A stretch of 64,000 nt of DNA from Geodermatophilaceae bacterium NBWT11 (GTDB lineage: Bacteria > Actinomycetota > Actinomycetes > Mycobacteriales > Geodermatophilaceae). Position 1 is the stretch's first letter, and every line of letters begins with the position of its first letter. The notes under the pieces were generated by a model, which was not told where the DNA came from, did not search any database, and saw nothing but the letters and a program-made list of their open reading frames with translations. Shown one piece after another: positions 16,004-25,700 of the stretch. The stretch covers positions 3,658,001-3,722,000 of the forward strand of contig CP043652.1 in assembly GCA_014218215.1 (NCBI GenBank). The letters run 5' to 3'. Made by a program: the position numbers and the translations under genes.

Positions 16004-17125
16004 TCAGGCGGGGCGGTCGAGCCGGACGACCGGGTGCGCCGCCCGCGGCAGCGGCACGAGGGGCGGGGCGAGCTCCACCCGGTCCCGGCCGGCCTGCTTG
16101 GCCTCGTACATCGCCGCGTCCGCACGGTCGACCAGGCGCCACACGCCGGCGGCGGGATCGGTGTCGGAGGACGGTCGGTCCAGCGCGATGCCGATCGAGG
16201 CCGTCACCCCCGGGTGGTCCACCCAGGCCTGCCGGACGGCGCTGCGCAGCCGCTCGCCCAGCCGGTGCGCCTCGGTGCGGTCCGCGGCCAGGCCGACCAC
16301 CACGAGCTCCTCGCCGCCGATCCGGGCGAGCACGTCGGTGGGTCGGACGACGGCCCGCAGCGCCTGCGCGACGGCACGGAGCACGGCGTCCCCGGTGGCG
16401 TGCCCGTGGGTGTCGTTGAGCTGCTTGAAGTGGTCGAGGTCCAGCACCAGCGCGACGACGTGGTCGCCCCCGCGGTGGGCCTGCCGCCACAGCCGCTCGG
16501 ACTGCGTGACCAGCGAGCGCCGGTTGGCCAGGCCGGTCAGCGGGTCGGTGGAGGACAGGGCCTCGGTGGCGGCGAGCAGGCCCTGCACCCGGCGGCGCAG
16601 CACGAAGACGCCGAACGCGGCCACGTCCAGCATCCCGGCGTTGACCAGCACCTGGACGCCGAGGCCCGGCGCGTCGGTGAAGCTCGGGGCCAGGGCCGAC
16701 CAGCACGCGAACGGGACGACGGCCATGTGCACCCCGAGCATCCAGGCGTCCAGGAACCAGGCCGCCACGAAGGCGGCGAACAGCATCATCAGCGGGGTGG
16801 CGTGCCGCAGCGGGTCCGCCACCGAGGCGGCGACGACGACGTAGACCAGGTCGCCGAGCAGGACCAGGGCGAAGGTCGACCGCACCCCGGCGCGGGGGCG
16901 GGCGATGAACCAGAGCCCGAGCACGGCCAGCAGTGCCATCGTCGCGGCGTAGACCCCGCGGGGGGCGCCGTCCCGGAGGACGCCGGCCACGACGAGGTTG
17001 ACCGAACCCGCCGCAGCACCCAGGAGCATGAACGCGGCCATCCACCGGGCGGCGGTGCGCGGTTCCCGGGCACGGGGCGGCACCGACACCACGGCATCGG
17101 TGTAGTGACTCCAGCCCAGGGACAC
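16004..17125 (-). CDS. Membrane-bound diguanylate cyclase
   Basis: This 373-residue protein has about six membrane segments in its first half and a complete GGDEF domain after residue 190 or so (SSTDPLTGLANRRSL opens it). The active site reads GGEEL near residue 270 and is compatible with activity. An RPTD inhibitory I-site lies exactly five residues before it, so product inhibition by c-di-GMP is expected. The GTG at 17125 (AGGAC about 10 nt upstream) was preferred over an in-frame ATG at 17173, which would add a non-conserved tail. The signal sensed by the membrane part is unknown. Confidence 0.88.
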   Translation of the reverse strand: MSLGWSHYTDAVVSVPPRAREPRTAARWMAAFMLLGAAAGSVNLVVAGVLRDGAPRGVYAATMALLAVLGLWFIARPRAGVRSTFALVLLGDLVYVVVAASVADPLRHATPLMMLFAAFVAAWFLDAWMLGVHMAVVPFACWSALAPSFTDAPGLGVQVLVNAGMLDVAAFGVFVLRRRVQGLLAATEALSSTDPLTGLANRRSLVTQSERLWRQAHRGGDHVVALVLDLDHFKQLNDTHGHATGDAVLRAVAQALRAVVRPTDVLARIGGEELVVVGLAADRTEAHRLGERLRSAVRQAWVDHPGVTASIGIALDRPSSDTDPAAGVWRLVDRADAAMYEAKQAGRDRVELAPPLVPLPRAAHPVVRLDRPA

Positions 17126-17327
17126 GGGGGCAGTGTCCTGCTTCCAGGCCCGCGCTGCGAGCCCTGTGCACACCTCAGGTGACGCGGTGCTGACCTTCCC
17201 CGGCGTGTCGTGCGGCGTGTCGTCGACGACCGCGGCGACCGACGCCGAGGAGGCGGACGGTCACCGGTGGTGTCAGGGTGGGTCCGCGGGCGCCGACGCC
17301 CGCCCATCACCGACGAGGAGGCCCACC

Positions 17328-17519
17328 GTGGCCGAGGGTCCCTGGTACTTCTGCCTCAAGCACCGCACCGTCGAGGACCGGGACGGGTGCGCCGAGCGCC
17401 ACCGGCTGGGCCCCTTCGACACCCGCGAGGAGGCTCAGGCCGCGCTGCAGACGGTGGCCGAGCGCAACGAGCAGGCCGACGCCGCCGACCGCGCCTGGGA
17501 GCGGGACGGCGAGCGCTGA
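17328..17519 (+). CDS. Small SPOR-like hypothetical protein
   Basis: This 63-residue protein begins VAEGPWYFCLKHRTVE and continues with a Cys and the FDTREEAQAAL stretch. It resembles a small conserved actinobacterial protein I know only as hypothetical. The Y-F-C-x-x-H-x-T-V and D-T-x-E-E-A pattern recalls half a SPOR-type fold. GAGGAG at 17315-17320 sets the GTG start 7 nt later. It is soluble and probably monocistronic. The function is unknown. Confidence 0.65.
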   Translation: MAEGPWYFCLKHRTVEDRDGCAERHRLGPFDTREEAQAALQTVAERNEQADAADRAWERDGER

Positions 17520-17605
17520 CCCGCCCTGCTGGGCAGCCTCCCCGGGGGCATGATCGAACCGAGGTGGCCGCGTCCGGGCGCCCGTGACACGAGGAGACGA
17601 CCCAG

Positions 17606-18316
17606 GTGACGGACACAGGACAGACCACCGAGCGAGCCGTCGAGGACCTCGTCATCGGGGTGCTCGGCGGGACCGGGCCGCAGGGCCGGGGCCTGGCGGT
17701 CCGCTGGGCGGCCGCGGGTCAGCGGGTGCTGCTCGGGTCCCGGGACGCCGACCGCGCTGCCGAGACCGCCCGCGCCGTCGCCGCACGCGCCGAGGCGGCC
17801 GCCGGCGGCGTGGAGGTGTCGGTGCAGGGCGGGTCCAACACCGACGTCGCGGGTGCCGCCGACGTGCTCGTCGTCGCCGTCCCCTTCGCCGGGCACGCCG
17901 ACACGCTGGCCGAGCTGGCCGCACCACTGGCCGGCAAGGTCGTCGTCGACTGCGTCGTGCCGATGGGCTGGGACGAGCTGGGCGCCTACGTGCTCGACGT
18001 GCCCGAGGGCAGCGTCACCCAGCAGGCGGCGGCGCTGCTGCCCGACAGCTCGGTGGTCGGGGCGTTCCACCACCTGTCCGCGGTGAGCCTGGAGGACCTC
18101 TCCCACCCGACGCTGGAGGGCGACGTCATGGTGGTGGGTGACGACCGCGCCGCCACCGACCTGGTGCAGGCCCTGGCCGGCCGGCTGCCCGGCATGCGCG
18201 GGGTCTACGCCGGCCGGCTGCGCAACGCCCGCCAGGTGGAGGCCCTGACGATCAACCTGGTCTCGGTCAACCGCCGGTACAAGGTCCACGCCGGCATCCG
18301 CGTCACCGACGTCTAG
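17606..18316 (+). CDS. npdG: F420-dependent NADP+ reductase (NPDG/Fno family)
   Basis: This 236-residue protein transfers hydride between NADPH and coenzyme F420. The nucleotide loop is IGVLGGTGPQGRGLA near residues 17-31. GSRDADRA confers NADP preference, and VVVAVPFAGHADTL, DCVVPMGWD and VVGAFHHLSA are typical of the family. GAGGAG lies 9 nt before the GTG start. Together with the PPOX-type gene at 38584-39009 it indicates that the host makes F420. It stands between the small SPOR-like gene and the converging panB gene. Confidence 0.9.
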   Translation: MTDTGQTTERAVEDLVIGVLGGTGPQGRGLAVRWAAAGQRVLLGSRDADRAAETARAVAARAEAAAGGVEVSVQGGSNTDVAGAADVLVVAVPFAGHADTLAELAAPLAGKVVVDCVVPMGWDELGAYVLDVPEGSVTQQAAALLPDSSVVGAFHHLSAVSLEDLSHPTLEGDVMVVGDDRAATDLVQALAGRLPGMRGVYAGRLRNARQVEALTINLVSVNRRYKVHAGIRVTDV

Positions 18317-18329
18317 GGGGACGTCCGGC

Positions 18330-19178
18330 CTAGAACGAGTGCTCGGGGCCGGGGAACTCCCCGGACCGCACCTCGGCCGCGTACTCCTGCGCCGCCCGCA
18401 GCAGCTCACCGCGCAGGTCGGCGTACTTCTTGACGAACCGCGGGACCCGGCCGCCGTTGAGCCCGGCCATGTCCGGCCAGACCAGCACCTGGGCGTCGCA
18501 GTCCGGGCCGGCGCCGATGCCGACGGTGGGGACGGCGAGCTCGGCGGTGACCCGGGCGGCGACGTCGGCGGGCACCATCTCCAGGACGACGGCGAAGGCC
18601 CCGGCGTCGGCGACGGCGCGGGCGTCGGCGAGCACCTGCTCGGCGCCGTCCCCGCGACCCTGCACCCGGAAGCCGCCGAGGGCGTGCTCGGACTGCGGGG
18701 TGAACCCGACGTGGCCCATGACCGGGATGCCGTTCTCGGCGAGCAGCCGCACCTGCGGGGCGACCCGGGCGCCGCCCTCGAGCTTGACCGCCTGCGCCCC
18801 GCCCTCCTTCATCATCCGCACGGCGGTCTGGAACGCCTGGGTGGGCGAGGCCTCGTAGCTGCCGAAGGGCAGGTCGGCCACGATCAGCGCCCGGGAGGTC
18901 GAGCGGGTGACGGCCTTGGTGAACAGCAGCAGGTCGTCCACGGTGACCGGGACGGTCGAGCTGTGCCCCAGCACGACGTTCCCGGCGGAGTCCCCGACGA
19001 GCAGCACCGGGATGCCGGCCTCCTCGAACACCCGGGCGGCGTAGGTGTCGTAGGCGGTGAGCATCGCCCACTTCTCGCCGGCGGCCTTGGCGGCCTGCAG
19101 GTGGTGGATCCGCACGCGGGCGGTGGAGGTGCCGCCGTAGAGGACGGACTCGGGCTCGGGGGAGGACGTCGTCGTCAC
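18330..19178 (-). CDS. panB: 3-methyl-2-oxobutanoate hydroxymethyltransferase
   Basis: This enzyme adds a hydroxymethyl group from methylene-tetrahydrofolate to ketoisovalerate, the first step of pantothenate synthesis. The 282-residue length fits. Motifs seen are [32 protein letters not shown] (metal Asp), [17 protein letters not shown] and [11 protein letters not shown]. The GTG at 19178 was preferred because AGGA lies 7 nt upstream. The in-frame GTG at 19193 has none. In M. tuberculosis panB also lies near glnA2, so its place here is part of a conserved neighbourhood. Confidence 0.94.
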   Translation of the reverse strand: MTTTSSPEPESVLYGGTSTARVRIHHLQAAKAAGEKWAMLTAYDTYAARVFEEAGIPVLLVGDSAGNVVLGHSSTVPVTVDDLLLFTKAVTRSTSRALIVADLPFGSYEASPTQAFQTAVRMMKEGGAQAVKLEGGARVAPQVRLLAENGIPVMGHVGFTPQSEHALGGFRVQGRGDGAEQVLADARAVADAGAFAVVLEMVPADVAARVTAELAVPTVGIGAGPDCDAQVLVWPDMAGLNGGRVPRFVKKYADLRGELLRAAQEYAAEVRSGEFPGPEHSF

Positions 19179-19344
19179 GCCGTCATCCTGCACCCGGAGG
19201 TGACGGGACAGACCTGCCAGTGGATCGGCGGATCTCTCGTCGGTTCTCGACTCCAGTCGTCCGGGACCCTTGCGTTTCGCATGTCAGACTCTGGGTGAAC
19301 CGGGGTGTCGCCCGGCCCGACCGACAGACGCACGAGGTCACGCC

Positions 19345-20562
19345 ATGCCCGGTGTTCGCCCGCTCCGCACCCCGCTCCTCGTCCTCACGGTGCTCTCGGC
19401 CGTGCTGCTGTCCGGCTGCCAGTCCGGCACGGAGACCGACGCCGCGGCACCGACCACGACCACGGCGGCCGCACCCAGCACCGCCGAGGTGCCCACGGCC
19501 GTGGTGAGCGTCGACCCCCCGCTGGGCTCGACCGAGGTCGACCCGGTCACCCCGCTGCGGGTCAACGCCGGCCACGGGACGCTCACCTCGGTGACGGTCA
19601 CCGCAGCCGACGGCACCCCGCTGGCCGGGGCCCTCGATCCGACCGGGGTGACCTGGACCGCCGCGGCCGACCTCGCCTACGCCACCGAGTACTCCGTCTC
19701 GGCCACCACCACCGACGCGGCGGGCCGCACCGGCACCACCAGCGGCACGGTCGGCACCGTCAGCCCGCGCACCCTGACCATGCCGACGGTGTTCCCGAAC
19801 GCCGACACCGGCGTCGTCGGCGTGGGCCAGCCGATCGCGATCACCTTCGACGAGGACGTCACCGACCGGGCCGCGGTCGAGCGCCGGCTCTCGGTGGTCA
19901 CCACCCCGGCGGTCGCCGGCTCGTGGTCGTGGCTGTCCGACCGCAGCGTGCACTACCGGCCGGCCGAGTTCTGGCCCGCGTACACACACGTCGCCGTGGA
20001 CGTCGACACCTACGGCCTGGACGTCGGTGACGGCGTGCACGGCGAGGCCAGCAAGCACGTCGAGTTCGACATCGGGCCCAAGCGGGTCGGGGTCGTCGAC
20101 GCCGACGAGCTGGTGCTGCGGCTGTACGTCGACGACGCGCTGGTGCGCGAGATGCCCACCTCGCTGGGCAAGGACTCCAGCCCCACGCCGAGCGGCACCT
20201 ACGTCGTCATGCAGCAGTCCCGCGAGTACACGATGGACTCCTCCACCTACGGCGTCCCGATCGACCAGCCCGGCGGGTACCGCACCCCGGTCCAGTACGC
20301 CTCGCGGCTGAGCAACTCGGGCATCTTCGTGCACGGTGCGCCGTGGTCGGTGGGCGACCAGGGCCGCCGCAACGTCAGCCACGGCTGCCTGAACGTCTCG
20401 GTGGCCAACGCCGGCTGGTTCTACGAGAACTTCGGCCGTGGGGACGTCGTCCAGGTGAGCAACGCCGGCGGGCAGCTCGACGCGACCGACGGGTTCGGCG
20501 ACTGGAACGTCTCCTGGGAGGAGTGGGTGGCCGGCTCCGCCTTGCCCCCGCCCGCCGCCTGA
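19345..20562 (+). CDS. L,D-transpeptidase lipoprotein (YkuD, LdtMt2-like)
   Basis: This 405-residue exported enzyme makes 3-3 cross-links in peptidoglycan. A signal peptide ends in the lipobox LSGC at about residues 22-25. A Thr/Ala-rich linker follows, then two Ig-like domains (about residues 50-250) and the YkuD catalytic domain with HGAPWSVGDQG and the catalytic Cys in SHGCLNVS. A C-terminal tail rich in Trp/Gly follows, as in the LdtMt2 group. The ATG at 19345 was chosen because it gives a proper signal peptide. The longer frame upstream does not. Confidence 0.93.
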   Translation: MPGVRPLRTPLLVLTVLSAVLLSGCQSGTETDAAAPTTTTAAAPSTAEVPTAVVSVDPPLGSTEVDPVTPLRVNAGHGTLTSVTVTAADGTPLAGALDPTGVTWTAAADLAYATEYSVSATTTDAAGRTGTTSGTVGTVSPRTLTMPTVFPNADTGVVGVGQPIAITFDEDVTDRAAVERRLSVVTTPAVAGSWSWLSDRSVHYRPAEFWPAYTHVAVDVDTYGLDVGDGVHGEASKHVEFDIGPKRVGVVDADELVLRLYVDDALVREMPTSLGKDSSPTPSGTYVVMQQSREYTMDSSTYGVPIDQPGGYRTPVQYASRLSNSGIFVHGAPWSVGDQGRRNVSHGCLNVSVANAGWFYENFGRGDVVQVSNAGGQLDATDGFGDWNVSWEEWVAGSALPPPAA

Positions 20563-20603
20563 CCCACCCCCGCGTAACGACCCGGACACGCTCGGAGGCG
20601 AGG

Positions 20604-21953
20604 ATGACCGGCATGGACCGACAGCAGGAGTTCGTCCTGCGCACCCTGGAGGAACGCGACATCCGCTTCGTGCGGCTGTGGTTCACCGACGTCTCGGGCT
20701 ACCTCAAGGCCGTGGCGGTCGCGCCGGCCGAGATCGAGGCCGCGTTCGCGGAGGGCATCGGGTTCGACGGCTCGGCGATCGAGGGCTTCGCCCGGGTCTA
20801 CGAGTCCGACATGCTCGCCAAGCCCGACCCGGGCACCTTCCAGGTGATGCCCAGCGCCAAGGGCGGGGTCAGCGAGACCGCCCGGATGTTCTGCGACATC
20901 ACGCTGCCCGACGGCTCGCCCGCCTGGGCCGACCCGCGGCACGTGCTGCGCCGCGCCCTGGGCAAGGCCGCGGACATGGGGTTCACCTTCTACACCCACC
21001 CCGAGATCGAGTTCTTCCTGCTCAAGGACCTCCCGGACGACGGCACGCCGCCCACCCCGGCCGACACCGGCGGCTACTTCGACCTGTCGACGCACAACGT
21101 GGCCCACGACTTCCGCCGCGAGGCGGTCTTCGCGCTGGAGGCGATGGGCATCTCGGTGGAGTTCAGCCACCACGAGGTCGCCCCCGGCCAGCAGGAGATC
21201 GACCTGCGCTACGCCGACGCCCTGTCGATGGCCGACAACATCATGACGCTGCGGCACGTGGTCCGGGAGGTCGCGCTGGCCCAGGGCGTGCACGCGACCT
21301 TCATGCCCAAGCCGTTCACCGACCTGGCCGGCTCGGCGATGCACACCCACCTCTCGCTGTTCGAGGGCGACCGCAACGCCTTCCACGACGCCAACGACCC
21401 GATGCGGCTGTCGACCACCGGCAAGCAGTTCATCGCCGGGCTGCTCCGGCACGCCCGCGAGGTCACCGCGGTCACCAACCAGACGGTGAACTCCTACCGG
21501 CGGTTGCTGGCCGGCACCGAGGCCCCGACGGCGGCGACCTGGGGCAAGGCCAACCGCTCGGCCCTGGTCCGGCTGCCCTCCTACAAGCCGTCCAAGGCCA
21601 ACTCGGCCCGGGTCGAGGTGCGCTCCCCGGACAGTGCCTGCAACCCGTACCTGACCTTCGCGGTGCTCCTGGCCGCCGGGCTCAAGGGCATCGAGGAGGG
21701 CTACGAGCTGCCGCCCGAGGCCGAGGACGACGTCTGGTCGCTCACCGACACCGAGCGGCGCGCCGCCGGGTACGAGGACCTGCCGGTCAGCCTGGGCGAG
21801 GCGCTCACCGCGATGGAGAGCAGCGAGCTGGTCGCCGAGACCCTCGGCGAGCACGTCTTCGAGTTCTTCCTGCGCAACAAGTGGGAGGAGTTCAACTCCT
21901 ACCGGCAGAACGTCACCCCCTTCGAGCTCAGGCGCTACCTCCCCGGGCTCTAA
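20604..21953 (+). CDS. glnA2: Glutamine synthetase, GlnA2 type
   Basis: This 449-residue GS-I subunit condenses glutamate or a related substrate with ammonia. It has the N-terminal beta-grasp (RFVRLWFTDVSGYLKAVAV) and catalytic-domain motifs (FYTHPEIEFFLL, EFSHHEVAPGQQEIDLRY, NQTVNSYRRLLAGTEAP). The tyrosine region adenylylated in GlnA1 is missing here (YELPPEAEDDVW), so GlnE control is unlikely. It is orthologous in position and character to mycobacterial GlnA2. GGAGG lies 5 nt before the ATG at 20604. The TAA stop doubles as part of the -10 box of the next gene. Confidence 0.92.
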   Translation: MTGMDRQQEFVLRTLEERDIRFVRLWFTDVSGYLKAVAVAPAEIEAAFAEGIGFDGSAIEGFARVYESDMLAKPDPGTFQVMPSAKGGVSETARMFCDITLPDGSPAWADPRHVLRRALGKAADMGFTFYTHPEIEFFLLKDLPDDGTPPTPADTGGYFDLSTHNVAHDFRREAVFALEAMGISVEFSHHEVAPGQQEIDLRYADALSMADNIMTLRHVVREVALAQGVHATFMPKPFTDLAGSAMHTHLSLFEGDRNAFHDANDPMRLSTTGKQFIAGLLRHAREVTAVTNQTVNSYRRLLAGTEAPTAATWGKANRSALVRLPSYKPSKANSARVEVRSPDSACNPYLTFAVLLAAGLKGIEEGYELPPEAEDDVWSLTDTERRAAGYEDLPVSLGEALTAMESSELVAETLGEHVFEFFLRNKWEEFNSYRQNVTPFELRRYLPGL

Positions 21954-21956
21954 CCT
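21951..21956 (+). promoter_or_regulatory. -10 box of the amidotransferase gene, overlapping the glnA2 stop
   Basis: TAACCT (its first three bases are the glnA2 TAA) is followed by 6 nt and GTG 21963, so the downstream gene can be transcribed on its own as a leaderless mRNA. Confidence 0.55.
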
Positions 21957-21962
21957 GTCGGG

Positions 21963-22697
21963 GTGACCCGCCTGCTCGTCGTCGTCCCGTCCGACACCGA
22001 CCCGCCGGGGCGGTTGGGGCAGTGGCTCACCGATGCCGGGCTGGAGCTCGACGCCCGGCACCTGGACCGCGGCGACGAGCTCCCGGTCGACCTGTCCGGG
22101 CACGACGGGCTGCTGGTGCTGGGCGGCCCGCAGTCCTCGCTGGACGATGCGGCCACCAGCCCCGAGCTGGTCGGCGTCCGCACGCTTCTCGCCCAGGCGC
22201 TGGCCGACGACGTCCCCACGCTCGCGGTGTGCCTGGGCGCGCAACTGCTCGCCCAGGTCGGCGGCGGCAGCACCCGGGTCGGGGCCGAGGGGCCCGAGGT
22301 GGGCGCCACGCTGGTGGCCAAGCGGGATGCCGCCGACGTCGACCCGGTGTTCACCGGCCTGCCGCTGAGCCCCGACGTGCTCGAGTGGCACCACGACGAG
22401 ATCGACCGGCTGCCGGCCGGGGCCACCCTGCTGGCCAGCAACCCGGCCTACGAGAACCAGGCCTTCCGGGTCGGCCGGCACGTCTACGGCCTGCAGTTCC
22501 ACATCGAGACGACGCCGGAGATGGTGCGCACCTGGGCCACCGGCGACCCGGTGGGCGTCGCCTCCACCGGCCGGGACGTCGAGACGGTGTGCCTGGCCGC
22601 GACCGACGTGCACCCCGACCTCGAGGAGGTCTGGGCCCCGTTCGCCGGCCGGTTCGCCGCCCTCGTCGAGTCCCGCGCCAGCACCTCCGCGGGCTGA
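21963..22697 (+). CDS. Class I glutamine amidotransferase domain protein
   Basis: This 244-residue stand-alone GATase-1 protein has the nucleophile elbow TLAVCLGAQLLAQ (Cys near residue 80) and the His/Glu pair in LQFHIETTPEM. It should release ammonia from glutamine, but no synthetase domain is attached and the acceptor is unknown. Some relatives hydrolyse gamma-glutamyl compounds. Its place between glnA2 and glnE, with a stop 5 nt before the glnE GTG, points to glutamine or gamma-glutamyl-amine metabolism. The GTG start fits the leaderless promoter. Confidence 0.85.
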   Translation: MTRLLVVVPSDTDPPGRLGQWLTDAGLELDARHLDRGDELPVDLSGHDGLLVLGGPQSSLDDAATSPELVGVRTLLAQALADDVPTLAVCLGAQLLAQVGGGSTRVGAEGPEVGATLVAKRDAADVDPVFTGLPLSPDVLEWHHDEIDRLPAGATLLASNPAYENQAFRVGRHVYGLQFHIETTPEMVRTWATGDPVGVASTGRDVETVCLAATDVHPDLEEVWAPFAGRFAALVESRASTSAG

Positions 22698-22702
22698 GCG
22701 CG

Positions 22703-25700
22703 GTGACCGAGCCGACCGAGATCCCGCGTCGGGCCGTCGTCCGGTTGGTCCGGTTCGGCTTCGAGGACGGCGCGCGCGCCGCCCGACTGCTGTCCCACCC
22801 CGACCTCGGCCTCTGGGACCTCGAGCGCAACGAGCCCGCCGACCCCGAGGCCGCGCCGGTGGTGTCCGCGCTGGCCCGGGCCGGCGACCCCGACCTGGCC
22901 CTGCTCTCGCTCTCCCGGTTGGTGGAGGCCCTCGACCGGGAGGACCCCTCCGGCGAGCTGGCCGCCCAGCTGCTCGCCCGGCTGCGCGGATCGGCGCTGC
23001 TGCGCGGCCGGCTGCTCGCCGTCCTCGGCGCCAGCGCGGGGCTCGACGACCACCTGGCCGGGTTCCCCGAGGACTGGGTCGTGCTGGACACCGAGCCGGG
23101 GCTGGCCCGCCCGACCCCCTACGCCCTGGAACAGCAGATGCTGCTGGCCGTCGGGGCCGATCCCGACGACCCGCCGTGGGGCGTCGGGCTGGGCACCCCG
23201 GCGCCCGACGCCGACGTCTCGCGGGTCCGCGACCTGCGCCGCGCCTACCACCGGGCGGTGCTCTCGATCGCCGGCCGCGACCTCGGTGACGGCGTCAGCG
23301 CCGAGGAGGTGGCCGGCGAGCTGGCCGACCTCGCCGCGGCCGTGCTCACCGCAGGCCTCGCCCTGGCGCTGGCCGACCAGACCGCCGCGGCCACCCCCTG
23401 CCGGATCTCGGTGATCGCGCTGGGCAAGGCCGGGGGCCGGGAGCTCAACTACGTCAGCGACGTCGACGTCGTCTTCGTGGCCGAGCCGTACCCGGCAACG
23501 GGGGAGGAGCCCGACGAGGCCGGCGCGATCGCCACCGCCACCCGGGTCTGCAGCACGCTCATGCGGGTCTGCCACGAGGCGGCCTGGGAGGTCGACGCGG
23601 CGCTGCGCCCGGAGGGCAAGGCCGGGCAGCTGGTGCGCACCCTGGCCCACCACGTCGCCTACTACGAGCAGTGGGCCAGCACCTGGGAGTTCCAGGCGCT
23701 GCTGAAGATGCGTCCGGTCGCCGGGGACCCCTCCCTGGGCCGGGAGTACGTCGACGCGCTGTGGCCGCTGGTCTGGACCGCGGGCGACCGGCCCGGCTTC
23801 GTCGCCGACGTGCAGGCCATGCGCCGCCGGGTCGAGTCGCTCATCCCGCCCGCCCAGGCCGGCCGGGAGCTGAAGCTGGGCCGCGGCGGGTTACGCGACG
23901 TGGAGTTCAGCGTCCAGCTGCTGCAGATGGTGCACGGCCGGGTGGACGTCGCACTGCGCACCGGCGGCACCATCCCGGGGCTGCTCGCGCTGTCGGCCGG
24001 GGGCTACGTCGGCCGCGACGACACCGCCACGCTGGTGGCCTCCTACCGGTTCCTGCGCACCGTGGAGCACCGGCTGCAGCTGCTGAAGCTCCGGCGCACC
24101 CACCTGCTGCCCACCGACCAGGTCCAGCTGCGCTGGCTGGCCCGCTCGATGGGCTACAAGCCCGACCACCGCGGGGACGCCGTCGCGGTGCTGCGCGCCG
24201 AGCTCGCCCTGCACACCCGCGAGGTGCGCCGGATCCACGAGAAGCTCTTCTACCGCCCGCTGCTGTCGGCGGTGGCCCGGGTGCCCGGGGAGCAGCTGGC
24301 GCTGGGTCCGCAGGCCGCCGGCGCCTGGCTCCGCGCGCTGGGGTTCGCCGACCCCGAGGGCGCACTGCGGCACCTGGCCGCGCTCACCGGCGGGGTGTCC
24401 CGCTCGGCGTCGATGCAGCGCTACCTGCTGCCGGTGCTGCTGCAGACCCTGGCCTCCTGCGCCGACCCCGACGCGGGGCTGCTGGCCTACCGGCAGGTGT
24501 CGGAGTCCCTGGGCGGGAACCAGTGGTACCTGCGGCTGCTGCGCGACGAGGGGCAGGTCGCCGAGCGGCTGGCCCAGCTGCTGGGCTCCAGCCGCTACGT
24601 CTCCGGGCTGCTCACCCGCACCCCCGAGGCGCTGCGGCTGCTGGCCCGGGACGAGGAGCTGGTCCCGCGCAGCGCCGATGCGCTGGCCTCGGCCTGGCGC
24701 CAGTCGGTGGCCCGCGCCGGCACCGCCGCCGAGGGCGTGCGGGTGCTGCGCGCGCTGCGGCGCACCGAGCTGCTGCGGATCGCCTGCGCCGACCTGCTGG
24801 GCATGCTCGACGTCGTCGCCGTGGGGGTGGCGCTGCGCGACGTCGCCGTGGCCACGCTGCGCGCCGGGCTCGACGCCGCCGTCCGCAGCTGGGCGGCCGA
24901 CGCCAAGGTGGCCGTCGCCGACGTGCCGGTCGACATGGCCGTCATCGCCATGGGCCGGCTCGGGGGAGCCGAGATGAGCTACGGCTCGGACGCCGACGTG
25001 CTCTACGTGCACCGGGTGCGCCCGGGCGCCGAGGACGCCAAGGCCGCCGCGGCCGCCAACGCCATCGCGCACGCCCTGCGCCGGCTGCTCGGCGAGCCGG
25101 CCCCCGACCCCGCCTTCGACGTGGACGCGAACCTGCGACCGGAGGGCCGGCAGGGCCCGATGTCGCGCAGCCTGACCTCCTTCGGCGAGTACTACGACCG
25201 GTGGGTGTCGGTGTGGGAGGTGCAGGCCCTGCTGCGCGCGGAACCGGTCGCCGGTGACGAGGAGCTGGGCCGGCAGTTCTGCGACCTGGTCGACCCGCTC
25301 CGCTGGCCGGTCGACGGGCTCACCGACGCCCAGGTCGCCGAGATCCGCCGGATCAAGGCCCGGGTCGAGAGCGAGCGGCTGCCCCGCGGCGCCGACCCGG
25401 CCACGCACACCAAGCTCGGTCGGGGCGGGCTGGCCGACGTCGAGTGGACCGTGCAGCTGCTCCAGCTCCAGCACGCCGGCACCCACCCCGCGTTGCGCAC
25501 CACCCCGACCACCGACGCGCTGACGGCGCTCGGGGCGGAGGGGCTGCTGGCCGCGGAGGACGTCGACGCCCTGCGGGAGGCCTGGGAGCGGGCCAGCCGG
25601 GCCCGCAACGCGGTGTTCCTGGTCCGCGGCCGGCCGGGCGACCAGCTGCCCCGGCCCGGCCTGGAGCTCTCCGGGGTGGCCCGGGCCAGCGGGTACGGCG

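Noticed and set aside
17126-17173. ATG 17173 as the start of the diguanylate cyclase
   Set aside because: It would add 16 hydrophilic residues without a better ribosome site. GTG 17125 has AGGAC at a suitable distance. The choice is not certain.
20678-22702. Long 5' extension of the glnE frame across glnA2 and the amidotransferase gene
   Set aside because: The extension is Arg/Gly/Pro-rich shadow sequence. The family-length protein starts at GTG 22703.
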